38,790 nt of DNA from IMG/VR virus record IMGVR_UViG_3300013132_004958, positions 1-38,790 of that record, one strand, 5' to 3'. Shown one piece after another: positions 23,813 to 31,084 of the stretch; positions within the stretch are counted from its first letter, which is position 1; each line of letters starts with the position of its first letter. The DNA comes from a virus. Below the pieces are notes generated by a model. It had not been told where the DNA came from and ran no database searches. It saw only the letters and a list, made by a program, of their open reading frames with translations. The translations under genes and the position numbers were made by a program.

Positions 23813-24223
23813 TTAGAATAGGTCTGGAAATGCCTTTTTAATAACGTCTGCTGTTAATGATTTAAATGGAAGTTTTTTATCTTTTATAGCTAACATCAGT
23901 ATAGCATCATTTTTATCTATTCCTTCAATAAATTGAATATAGAGAGATTCCCTTTTAAATTTTGTAAGGTTAGGATTACCACCTTCTACAAAAAGATATA
24001 TTTTTCTAGCCTCTTGATAGAGTCTACTCTCTTGATCAACGTACTCACATGGCTTGTATGGGGGGTCACCTTCAGGAAGAAGAAACTTTATTGAAGGGTC
24101 AAATGCATATTTTAGTAGCATCAGTAAAGTAGGATTTGCATTTTTCTGTAAAAGCTCTACTCTATCTTTTACTTGCTTAGGCTCGGCACACTCTTTTAAA
24201 ATACTATAGATTGATTTTTTCAT
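23813..24223 (-). CDS. Conserved phage protein (DUF6433-like)
   Basis: 136 aa, soluble, helical. Characteristic segments: FDPSIKFLLPEGDPPYKPCE at about 62-81, then QEARKIYLFVEGGNPNLTKF and KRESLYIQFIEGIDKNDAIL, LAIKDKKLPFKSLTADVIKK, ending AFPDLF. I associate this with a family of unknown function (DUF6433) seen near RNase H in marine T4-like phages; the family name is from memory. The ATG overlaps the RNase H stop by one base. Confidence 0.75.
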   Translation of the reverse strand: MKKSIYSILKECAEPKQVKDRVELLQKNANPTLLMLLKYAFDPSIKFLLPEGDPPYKPCEYVDQESRLYQEARKIYLFVEGGNPNLTKFKRESLYIQFIEGIDKNDAILMLAIKDKKLPFKSLTADVIKKAFPDLF

Positions 24224-25086
24224 TAGAACTCATTTATATGTTCAATAAGAAATTTCATTTTGTTTTCAATCATATAATTGAAAATTTTATCCCTTGTTTT
24301 ATCTGCTTGCGAAATATACTCTATTACTATTCTTTCTTTGACGTTTTCAGGAACCCTCGAAAGATTAATTAAAAGAGAGTTTCTTTTGTAATATTGAACG
24401 ACCTTTTCATCCTTTACAGAATGCTCAATATCACTATTTAACCATAGCTCTAGTTTTTTTGAGTTTACTGGTCTTTGTCTAATATTATTTATTAGACAAT
24501 CATCTGGTGATAAAATGTTAGGAATACCATCACCTCTATCGCCTTTAATAATTAGCTCTTTAAGGTACCTTTCTGGAGAGGGTTCTTTAATGTGTTTTTT
24601 ATTAATAGGATCATATTGCTCAACATTATTATATTTTTGAAGTTGTCTGAAGTCTTTATCTCCGGAAAGAATAATAGTTTTTTCTTGTTCGGTGGAATAG
24701 TTAGAACAGTATTCCATAATTAAAGTTGCGATAACATCGTCTGCTTCCGCACCTTCAACTTGAATAACTCTATATGTAAAAAACTCTTTAAGCTCTAATT
24801 TTATTTTATTAAGAGTATTAAAAATAAGAGACCAGTCAAGTTCTGAATTCTCCCTATTTTTCTTCCTGTTAGCTTTATAGTATGGAAAAACATCTCGTCT
24901 CCATAATTTTTTATCATCACAGGCAATAACTAATTCTCCGTACTCACTAAACTTTGTTTTAAGTGATCGGATGGAATTAAGAACCATGTGACGAAACAAT
25001 CCCTCGTCAATTTTAGTATCAGTATGATTACCAATCTGGGACATAAAATTAGCAATCATTACTTGATTTAAGTCAAGCAAAATCAT
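24223..25086 (-). CDS. rnh: RNase H / 5'-3' exonuclease (FEN family)
   Basis: 287 aa (T4 RNase H is 305). FEN-family acidic motifs: MILLDLNQVM (Asp5), ELVIACDDKKLWRRDVFPYY, QVEGAEADDVIATLI, SGDKDFRQLQ and GDRGDGIPN. T4 RNase H removes RNA primers and adjacent DNA on the lagging strand. In T4 rnh lies upstream of 33-59-32 with one gene between; here PhoH, the exonuclease, exported proteins and the lysis pair have been inserted between rnh and gp33. It begins 9 nt after the GmhA gene. Confidence 0.94.
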   Translation of the reverse strand: MILLDLNQVMIANFMSQIGNHTDTKIDEGLFRHMVLNSIRSLKTKFSEYGELVIACDDKKLWRRDVFPYYKANRKKNRENSELDWSLIFNTLNKIKLELKEFFTYRVIQVEGAEADDVIATLIMEYCSNYSTEQEKTIILSGDKDFRQLQKYNNVEQYDPINKKHIKEPSPERYLKELIIKGDRGDGIPNILSPDDCLINNIRQRPVNSKKLELWLNSDIEHSVKDEKVVQYYKRNSLLINLSRVPENVKERIVIEYISQADKTRDKIFNYMIENKMKFLIEHINEF

Positions 25087-25095
25087 TTTATTATT

Positions 25096-25686
25096 TTACA
25101 TCTTTACTGTCTTTAAATCAACTACCGTTTGTGTAGTGCGAATATGTTGTGCAATAATATGCATCAGAATTTGGTGACAGTCTTCTACTACTCCGTAGTT
25201 ATTAATAGGTATGTGTAAATTAATGCTACTAAAATACAAGGCTTTACCCCCGTCAAATCCTGTTAAAGTGATCGTCTTCATTTGTATTGCGTTAGCAACG
25301 GTAAGGGCTCTTAGGATGTTTGGTGAATTACCACTACTAGAAATACAAATAAGTACGTCATCTTTTTTTGCCTGTAGTGCAAGTTGAGCGGCAAATATTT
25401 CATCGTAACCTGTATCATTTGCGAGTGCAGTAATTAAAGACATATTACTAACTAAAGAATGAACTTTAGGAAATAATGCGGTGTTAGTGGCAATACCCTT
25501 AGAGTGATCGCATGAAAGATGTTCTGCGATTGCAGCTGATCCTCCGTTACCACAAACAAAAATGTCTTTAAAACTAGTTATTGCGTTTTCAATTACTGTA
25601 ATTGCTTCATTAAGAGTATCATCGGATATATTATCTAAACCTCTATTAATAAAGTTAACATAATCTTTTTTAAAATTATCTATCAT
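25096..25686 (-). CDS. gmhA: Phosphoheptose isomerase, GmhA-like SIS domain
   Basis: 196 aa, the family length. Core SIS motif FVCGNGGSAAIAEHLSCDHS at about 42-61, followed by VLICISSSGNSPNILRALTV and HQILMHIIAQHI, as in GmhA, which turns sedoheptulose-7-phosphate into glycero-manno-heptose-7-phosphate. The adjacent gene encodes the matching heptose kinase type (HddA), which strengthens the assignment. The ATG overlaps the kinase gene by 11 nt. First step of nucleotide-heptose synthesis, cytosolic; likely for host LPS or virion glycan. Confidence 0.9.
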   Translation of the reverse strand: MIDNFKKDYVNFINRGLDNISDDTLNEAITVIENAITSFKDIFVCGNGGSAAIAEHLSCDHSKGIATNTALFPKVHSLVSNMSLITALANDTGYDEIFAAQLALQAKKDDVLICISSSGNSPNILRALTVANAIQMKTITLTGFDGGKALYFSSINLHIPINNYGVVEDCHQILMHIIAQHIRTTQTVVDLKTVKM

Positions 25687-26656
25687 TTAAAACCACCTCT
25701 GACCCTTTCTGTGTTAATTTAAATTTGTATTCCTTTAAGGGCAGTGAATCTCTAACATTTTGTTTTTTGTTAGGGGGTACAAAGAACATAAGGAACCCTC
25801 CTCCTCCTGCTCCTAATAATTTACCACCAATAGCTCCTGCTCTTAATGCTGTAGCGTAGTACTCATCAATTAAATCGCTAGTAATTCCGGCAGTAAGTTG
25901 TCTTTTAAGTGCCCAAGAGTAATCAAGCATACCACCTAAGTCTCTTATACTATTGGATTTACTTAAAACTTTTGCACCGTCATACGCAACATCTACTAAT
26001 TTTTTAATGTAAAGTTTTGTTTGTTCCTGCTGGATAATATTATTAGTTGTTTTTTCTAAAAGCACATTTGCAACTCTATTAATGTCTGTATAAAAAAACA
26101 TAAGATGGTTTTCAAGTTTTTCTAAAGTTTCAGACGTAGTGTTAACTGGTGTTACCTGAACGTCATTAGAGTAAAACTGAATAAAATTAATGCCTCCAAA
26201 AGCAGCAGCATATTGATCTTGTTTGCCTAGTTTTTCATTACATCTTACACGCTCAATAAAAAAAGCTGCTTCAGCAAGTTCATGTTTTGTCGGAGTGTAG
26301 TTTTCCTTCTCATATAATGCTTTACATAAACCGACAGTGTAGGACGACGATGATCCTAGTCCTGTTCCTTTAGTAGGAATATGACAAAAAGAACTTATTT
26401 CTAAATTGTTTAGTACCTCAAAATGAAGAAGTGTTTCTCTTATTCTGTCATGATTTAAATATGCAGAATTTTCTACTATTTCTATTTCATCGTAACATGC
26501 TTTTATTCTTTGTTTTGGAGATTCATTTATAGCAATAAACATACTTACATCAATAGAAGTAGAAAGAACGGCTCCAGAATGATGCTCGTAATACTCTGGC
26601 AAGTCTGATCCGCCGCCAAAAAAACTTACTCTAAGAGGGGTTTTAGTTACTATCAT
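25676..26656 (-). CDS. GHMP-family sugar kinase, HddA-like (heptose-7-phosphate kinase)
   Basis: 326 aa. N-terminus TKTPLRVSFFGGGSDLPEYY, ATP-binding motif PTKGTGLGSSSSYTVGL at about 95-110, and C-terminal GAIGGKLLGAGGGGFLMFF: all three GHMP motifs are intact and the start is typical of D-glycero-D-manno-heptose-7-phosphate kinase (HddA) and related fucose-type kinases. Pairing with GmhA points to the heptose pathway. It overlaps the glycosyltransferase gene by 4 nt (ATGA). Confidence 0.88.
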   Translation of the reverse strand: MIVTKTPLRVSFFGGGSDLPEYYEHHSGAVLSTSIDVSMFIAINESPKQRIKACYDEIEIVENSAYLNHDRIRETLLHFEVLNNLEISSFCHIPTKGTGLGSSSSYTVGLCKALYEKENYTPTKHELAEAAFFIERVRCNEKLGKQDQYAAAFGGINFIQFYSNDVQVTPVNTTSETLEKLENHLMFFYTDINRVANVLLEKTTNNIIQQEQTKLYIKKLVDVAYDGAKVLSKSNSIRDLGGMLDYSWALKRQLTAGITSDLIDEYYATALRAGAIGGKLLGAGGGGFLMFFVPPNKKQNVRDSLPLKEYKFKLTQKGSEVVLNDR

Positions 26657-27645
26657 AATCCTCGATACTCAATTATAGGTCCTCTTGACTTTCTTAATTC
26701 TACTGTAGGGTATTGCATCTTTAATTCTGTTAAAAGATCAGTCCATTGAGCGGTAATTTTTTTCCATGAGTATCTACTATCGGCGTAAGTTTTAACTAAT
26801 TTAAGATAATTTTGAGTTTCTTCTTTTTCTACGATACTAATTGCATGCTCTAATTGATGATAGAAAATATTTGCATGTGTTTGAGGATTATTATCTCCCT
26901 GGTACATATAATTTAGTCCTCCAGATGTATCCGAAAGCCCTCCGTAATTAGGATGCACACAAAGAAGCCTGGCGGACATTCCTTCAATAACACTTCTGCT
27001 ATTACATTCAAGCCATATTGAAGGGTAAGCATGAATATGAGCGTTAAGCAAGTGCTCTTTAACTACACTGTTTGGTTGATTACCATGATAAGTCATCTGA
27101 GGATGATTTCTAATTTTATCGTAAAGAGGTTCAAATTGTTTATCTGATTCATCCCACCCATAAATTTTTAAACTAGAAAATACATCTAGATGAATATTTT
27201 TATATTTTTCAGCAAGTTTTTCAAATACAGGTATTAGTATCTGTAAACCACGCTGAGGTGTAGATGTATAAACTAATCTAATTTTATCAAACGTTTTGTT
27301 TATTACTGGCAAAGGATCAATTGGGGTATCAATTACAATGCCTTGTCTGTCGTATGGTAGCCCACACACCAATTGGTATCTTGAATATTGCCAATTACCG
27401 CAAAATACTAATTTATGAAATCTAGTACGACTGTTAATGTCTTTTAAATGATTAGTCTCAGGATCTTCCGGCAAATCGTGCAACCAATAAACGCGAATTT
27501 TCTCTTCTTCTATTTTTCGTACTCTTGAACAGATAATTTGAAAGTCATCGGCGAGACCTTCGGGAAGTCTTTCGGCAAGCCCTCTTTTTACACTTTCAGT
27601 TCCTCCAGTACTATTAATACTAATTTCATTTTCTTCAAAAGGCAT
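26653..27645 (-). CDS. Glycosyltransferase, GT4-like
   Basis: 330 aa from the ATG at 27645, chosen because AGGAG lies 7 nt upstream and the overlap with the GalE-like gene shrinks to 11 nt. The protein starts MPFEENEISINSTGGTESVK, as GT4 enzymes do. The GT4 features are YTSTPQRGLQILIPVFEKLA (nucleotide-sugar site), AHIHAYPSIWLECNSRSVIE with the E-x7-E-like end, and VHPNYGGLSD. It probably transfers a sugar made by the surrounding genes onto LPS or a phage structure. Acceptor unknown. Confidence 0.85.
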   Translation of the reverse strand: MPFEENEISINSTGGTESVKRGLAERLPEGLADDFQIICSRVRKIEEEKIRVYWLHDLPEDPETNHLKDINSRTRFHKLVFCGNWQYSRYQLVCGLPYDRQGIVIDTPIDPLPVINKTFDKIRLVYTSTPQRGLQILIPVFEKLAEKYKNIHLDVFSSLKIYGWDESDKQFEPLYDKIRNHPQMTYHGNQPNSVVKEHLLNAHIHAYPSIWLECNSRSVIEGMSARLLCVHPNYGGLSDTSGGLNYMYQGDNNPQTHANIFYHQLEHAISIVEKEETQNYLKLVKTYADSRYSWKKITAQWTDLLTELKMQYPTVELRKSRGPIIEYRGL

Positions 27646-28591
27646 TATTGTTTCTCCTATACCACTCCCAAGCACTGTTAATAATAATATCAATACTACT
27701 GTGTTTATACTCGAATGCTGTTGCTAGTTTAAATTTAGTTGAGTCGGCTACCAAGTATGCTGGATCACCGGGGCGAGGTGCGCTAATTTTACTTTGTATA
27801 TTTTTACCGGTACTAGAAATAAACCTAGTTGCTAACTCTTTGACTGATACACCTTCACTTGTGCCGAGATTAAATGTATGAATACCTTGATTAGTTTTAA
27901 GATACTCTAGCGCTTTAAAGTGTGCATTACAAACATCAAGTACGTGTAAGTAGTCTCTTACACAAGATCCATCTTTAGTGTTGTATGTATCACCAAAAAT
28001 ATTAAATATTTTATTTGTAATTGCGCTATAACATAATTTTTGTAGGACGTGGTCGGAGTTTAAATGATCTCCAACATCCCCATAACCACCGGCAACATTA
28101 AAGTATCTAAAGATTACTGAGGGTATATTGTTATACTTCCATAGGTCCTCAAGGTAGCTTTCGCACATTAATTTGCTTTTACCGTAAGCCGTTTCCGGGT
28201 TAAGTGTATCATCTTCTTTGCAGTTAACGTCTTTAAATCCGTAGACAGAAGCTGTAGATGAAAATATTACCGGTCCTTTCCATCCCATGCAAGTTAAAAT
28301 ATCAAGTAAGGAAGAAGTAGCCCCAATATTATTATGATAATAAAGAGAAGGTCTTATTGTGCTATGAGTTACATCGGCGGATGCGGCTAGATGAAATACT
28401 GCATCCACATTTAGTGAATGTGCTTCGTAAGCTACAGAATTTTTTATTATGTTATCGTGTACAAATTCATCACAGTATTTGTGATTAGGTAATTCTGTAT
28501 CAGCTCCTAATACAAAATGCCCATGCTCTTGAGCGACTTTACATAATACAGAACCAATATATCCGGAGCTACCGGTTATGAGCAGTCTCAA
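27635..28591 (-). CDS. galE: UDP-glucose 4-epimerase-like SDR enzyme
   Basis: 318 aa. Rossmann motif TGSSGYIGS at 6-14, FHLAASADVTHS, catalytic Ser/Thr at 112-113 and YGKSK (Tyr136, Lys140), FRYFNVAG and VRDYLHVLDV. These are the hallmarks of extended SDR epimerases of the GalE group (E. coli GalE 338 aa). The substrate could be UDP-Glc/Gal or another NDP-sugar. The start MRLLITG lies inside the upstream nucleotidyltransferase gene (23-nt overlap). Confidence 0.87.
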   Translation of the reverse strand: MRLLITGSSGYIGSVLCKVAQEHGHFVLGADTELPNHKYCDEFVHDNIIKNSVAYEAHSLNVDAVFHLAASADVTHSTIRPSLYYHNNIGATSSLLDILTCMGWKGPVIFSSTASVYGFKDVNCKEDDTLNPETAYGKSKLMCESYLEDLWKYNNIPSVIFRYFNVAGGYGDVGDHLNSDHVLQKLCYSAITNKIFNIFGDTYNTKDGSCVRDYLHVLDVCNAHFKALEYLKTNQGIHTFNLGTSEGVSVKELATRFISSTGKNIQSKISAPRPGDPAYLVADSTKFKLATAFEYKHSSIDIIINSAWEWYRRNNNAF

Positions 28592-28985
28592 TTCTTTTCC
28601 TCAATTCAGTGGTACTAAATCCATGATCACGATTATTAAAATACAATTCTATATTACTATCTAGGCAGTATTGCTTGGCTGTAAAATCTCGTCCGTGGTA
28701 GTCAGCTCCTACAAATCTAATATCTGGTTTTACTGACCGTAATATTTCTTCTATTTCATTTTCGTAAATGTATGGAATAATTTCGCTAATATATTTACAG
28801 GAGTTAAGTTGTACGTACCGTTCAAACAGACTTTGTACAGGTTTGTTTTTTTCTATTCTTTCTAAAGAAGGATCAGCTTGTAGCCCTACTATAAGGTAAT
28901 CACAGTTTTGTCTACATTCACCAAACATTAAGTTATGACCGGCGTGACATAAGTCAAACGCACCAAATGTAATTCCTACTTTCAT
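28569..28985 (-). CDS. Cytidylyltransferase-like nucleotidyltransferase (TagD/HldE-C type)
   Basis: 138 aa. FGAFDLCHAGH at 7-17 contains the HxGH motif; SLFERYVQLNS and a C-terminal FSTTELRKRI (about 122-131) complete the small nucleotidyltransferase fold. This group includes glycerol-3-phosphate cytidylyltransferase and the heptose-1-phosphate adenylyltransferase half of HldE. With GmhA and the HddA-like kinase beside it, activation of a heptose phosphate is the most coherent role, but no GmhB phosphatase is in the window. It overlaps both neighbours (4 and 23 nt). Confidence 0.83.
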   Translation of the reverse strand: MKVGITFGAFDLCHAGHNLMFGECRQNCDYLIVGLQADPSLERIEKNKPVQSLFERYVQLNSCKYISEIIPYIYENEIEEILRSVKPDIRFVGADYHGRDFTAKQYCLDSNIELYFNNRDHGFSTTELRKRIETAHNR

Positions 28986-29251
28986 AGATCAAACTCCACT
29001 GCTTTAACGCTATCATATCTAAATGATCTCCAACCTTTAGCATCTAAGTCAAATACCGGGCATACATCTAAATTCTGTTCTTTTACTCGATCAGTTTTCT
29101 TTTCATACTCTTCGGTGAGTTCCGGTTTAAGAGTACAATTCATAATACGTTCGCTGCCGTCTTTTTTTATAAAAATAACCCTTATATGACCCATTTTAAG
29201 CATATCAACTAACCATTGACGGCCTTCCGGTGTATCTACTTTACTAGCCAT
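28982..29251 (-). CDS. Small SH3-like (DUF2693/WYL_2-type) protein
   Basis: 89 aa. Pattern HIRVIFIKKDGSERIMNCTL at about 22-41 and VFDLDAKGWRSFRYDSVKAV near the end is that of a small phage beta-barrel family known as DUF2693 or WYL_2 (name from memory). GGAG precedes the ATG. It comes right after the terminator of the 29.3 kb gene, so it needs either read-through or its own promoter, and it begins the LPS operon with a 4-nt overlap to the nucleotidyltransferase gene. Confidence 0.78.
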   Translation of the reverse strand: MASKVDTPEGRQWLVDMLKMGHIRVIFIKKDGSERIMNCTLKPELTEEYEKKTDRVKEQNLDVCPVFDLDAKGWRSFRYDSVKAVEFDL

Positions 29252-29266
29252 TTATTTCTCCGCAAT

Positions 29267-29292
29267 AAAAAAAAGGGGACGCAAGGTCCCCT
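29267..29292 (-). terminator. Rho-independent terminator
   Basis: Minus strand: AGGGGAC, 5-nt loop CTTGC, GTCCCCT, with an 8-nt T-run at its end. Perfect 7-bp stem, 22 nt after the stop of the 85-aa gene. A textbook intrinsic terminator. Confidence 0.9.
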
Positions 29293-29313
29293 ATTTTAGC
29301 TTAAATTATAATA

Positions 29314-29571
29314 TTAAGCAAGACCCTGGGCAATCGCGCGGTATCCAGCAGCAATAACTTTACGTGAAGGTGTGCCGAGACGATACTTGTTAACAACGCG
29401 ACCTTTAGTATCTACATGGCGATTGTTATAGATGGGGAGACCATCTTCCATACGAAGTACGGAAACAACTTTAGAGGGAGAAGCAATACCAAATTGAGCA
29501 GTAATTTGCTTGGCAGACATTTCACGCCCATCAAAAAAAGCTATACGAAGTTTTTGTTTTTGAGTTAACAT
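29314..29571 (-). CDS. Small HTH-type DNA-binding protein, monocistronic
   Basis: 85 aa, basic. Residues about 15-40 (GREMSAKQITAQFGIASPSK then VVSVLRMEDGLPIYNN) look like a helix-turn-helix with a wing, ending KYRLGTPSRKVIAAGYRAIA. I associate this type with a short protein of marine T4-like phages. It has its own sigma70 promoter, a strong ribosome binding site (AAAGGAAA) and its own terminator, so it is probably expressed early and at high level. Target unknown. Confidence 0.8.
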   Translation of the reverse strand: MLTQKQKLRIAFFDGREMSAKQITAQFGIASPSKVVSVLRMEDGLPIYNNRHVDTKGRVVNKYRLGTPSRKVIAAGYRAIAQGLA

Positions 29572-29616
29572 AAAAATTTCCTTTCAGTTAATAATAAAGT
29601 TTGCCATAAGGCAGAT

Positions 29617-29648
29617 GTTATAATATAAAACCCTGTTTTGTAAATCAA
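29617..29648 (-). promoter_or_regulatory. Sigma70-type promoter for the 85-aa HTH gene
   Basis: Two overlapping readings on the minus strand: TTTACA, 16 bp, TATAAC; or TTGATT, 17 bp, TATTAT. Either gives a leader of about 40 nt. The leader holds a small hairpin TGCC-TTAT-GGCA, then the ribosome binding site. Confidence 0.68.
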
Positions 29649-29791
29649 CTATTGTCACCATCACCTTTGGATGGCTTAGCTGTTACGGAACCGTAAAGTT
29701 GAGATTCAATCATTAGTTTACGGAAATTAGTCTTAGCTTCGCTATTTCTAAACTTAGTTAGTGCAAGCATAATTTTTGTTTGTTTTGCCAT
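29645..29791 (-). CDS. Small protein (48 aa)
   Basis: 48 aa: MAKQTKIMLALTKFRNSEAK, then TNFRKLMIESQLYGSVT, ending with a Lys/Gly/Asp tail. Basic N-terminal helix, no membrane segment. It fills a gap between the 63-aa gene and the promoter of the HTH gene. The ribosome binding site is weak. The regular helical pattern and lack of any other feature in this 147-nt stretch support translation, but moderately. Function unknown. Confidence 0.55.
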   Translation of the reverse strand: MAKQTKIMLALTKFRNSEAKTNFRKLMIESQLYGSVTAKPSKGDGDNS

Positions 29792-29811
29792 TTTAAAATT
29801 ACTGGACGTTT

Positions 29812-30003
29812 TCATTTTATAATCGTATAAGCCTCTTTAGTTAGTTTAACAACATTGCCCTTTTCGTTTCTTAAAACGAAATAGTATTTTCCTTCAATTT
29901 CTTCCTCATTAATAATGTCCCCTGTTACGATTTCATTATTAAATTTGTTTTTAAGTTTGACGTTTGGTCTAACGTTATATTTTGGTTTATTAGGAAATTT
30001 CAT
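29812..30003 (-). CDS. Small beta-rich protein (63 aa)
   Basis: 63 aa from the ATG at 30003 (MKFPNKPKYNVRPNVKLKNK), continuing EIVTGDIINEEEIEGKYYFV and ending KLTKEAYTIIK. Predicted SH3- or Tudor-like small barrel. A longer in-frame start at 30039 lies deeper in the resolvase gene; 30003 has AGG about 8 nt upstream and leaves a 14-nt overlap, so it is preferred. No family recognised. Confidence 0.6.
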   Translation of the reverse strand: MKFPNKPKYNVRPNVKLKNKFNNEIVTGDIINEEEIEGKYYFVLRNEKGNVVKLTKEAYTIIK

Positions 30004-30541
30004 AGTATAGGCCTGCTTTTGCAACATAGTAACTATCAATTATATCTGATACCGGGTTTGTGGATGATTCTGATAATTGTAGATGTTTACGTATATCAAA
30101 TCCAGTTTCGTTTTTAAACGCAATTTCCATTGCTACTTTATTAGAATTACCTTTACCGGTCGCTTGCTTCTTTACCACTGTAGGAGGTATTGTGGTAAAC
30201 GTGACGTTTGATCTCCAAAGGGTCTGCTTAAGTATTCCACAGTTTTCAGCAATGTTAAAGACTCGACCTGTTGAAGCGAAAGAATAGTCTTCTATAAAAA
30301 TGTGGTTAGGTTCTTTATCGTAAAGTATAGAAACAATCCAGTGAGTAATATTATAATATCTTTCCTGATCGTGATTAAATTCAGGTGCTAATGTTCCGTA
30401 GACTGGGTGTCTAGAACCTTCTATTTTTTTATTTGTAGTATAAAAGTAGAATTGGCATCCGTTAAAATTAAATTCATCACCTTCGAATAAGCAGCATGCC
30501 GGGCTGGTTAGGGATAAATCAATCCCTAAAATCTTCATCAT
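29990..30541 (-). CDS. RuvC-like Holliday junction resolvase
   Basis: 183 aa. RNase H-fold nuclease motifs: KILGIDLSLTSPACCLFEG (Asp8), HIFIEDYSFASTGRVFNIAE (Glu), PTVVKKQATGKGNSNKVAM and VSDIIDSYYVA (acidic end). This is the RuvC-type crossover junction endonuclease that marine T4-like phages have in place of T4 gp49. It would debranch replicated DNA before packaging. The start (double Met) lies inside the zinc-ribbon gene (23-nt overlap). Confidence 0.86.
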   Translation of the reverse strand: MMKILGIDLSLTSPACCLFEGDEFNFNGCQFYFYTTNKKIEGSRHPVYGTLAPEFNHDQERYYNITHWIVSILYDKEPNHIFIEDYSFASTGRVFNIAENCGILKQTLWRSNVTFTTIPPTVVKKQATGKGNSNKVAMEIAFKNETGFDIRKHLQLSESSTNPVSDIIDSYYVAKAGLYYEIS

Positions 30542-30677
30542 CTAAATCTTCTTCTTCCTCTTCATGTTCGATTTCGCTGCCACAATAAGGACAGAACGAA
30601 ACGGGATCTTCAGTCTCGTAAGTTGACTCTACGGTAAATTCACTATCGCATTCAAAACAATTAAATACAGGTTCCAT
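30519..30677 (-). CDS. Zinc-ribbon microprotein (52 aa)
   Basis: 52 aa. CFEC at residues 7-10 and CPYC at 29-32 form a four-cysteine zinc ribbon; the C-terminal third is nearly all Glu/Asp (IEHEEEEEDLDDEDF). The ATG overlaps the dCMP deaminase stop (TAATG) and the 3' end overlaps the resolvase start, so it is embedded in the operon. An acidic tail on a zinc ribbon suggests protein-protein contact, for instance with RNA polymerase, but this is conjecture. Confidence 0.72.
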   Translation of the reverse strand: MEPVFNCFECDSEFTVESTYETEDPVSFCPYCGSEIEHEEEEEDLDDEDFRD

Positions 30678-31084
30678 TACGCCTCCGGGTAAATTAACAG
30701 ACCTGCTTTATGTAGCAATTCTAACCCCGAGCTATCTCTGTAAGGATGTCTCCAGTATAGAGTTTTTATTCCTGTTTGAATAATTAATTTAGAACACTCT
30801 ATACAGGGGGCATGTGTAAGAAACATTGTAGCGTCTTGTCCGGAATTACCTTGTCTGGCTAGTTTACAGATTGCGTTAGCCTCAGCATGTATTACTTCCG
30901 GTTTTGTTTTATACTCACTATCCTCGCAGGTGTTATCCATTCCTGCAGGGGTACCATTATATCCAAATGAAATAATATTTTTATCCTTTACTATTACGGC
31001 TCCTACTTTTAGTCTTTTTGCATAAGACAGCTTTCCTGTCTCTTCAGCTACGGACATAAAATAGTTAACAAATTTATTATTCAT
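30677..31084 (-). CDS. dCMP deaminase
   Basis: 135 aa (T4 gpcd is 193). Zinc site: HAE at 66-68 and PCIEC at 93-97, the canonical deoxycytidylate deaminase motifs; GYNGTPAGMDNTCED upstream is typical. It converts dCMP to dUMP, supplying ThyX encoded upstream in the same cluster. Start overlaps the isocitrate lyase stop (TAATG), so the two are translationally coupled. Confidence 0.93.
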   Translation of the reverse strand: MNNKFVNYFMSVAEETGKLSYAKRLKVGAVIVKDKNIISFGYNGTPAGMDNTCEDSEYKTKPEVIHAEANAICKLARQGNSGQDATMFLTHAPCIECSKLIIQTGIKTLYWRHPYRDSSGLELLHKAGLLIYPEA

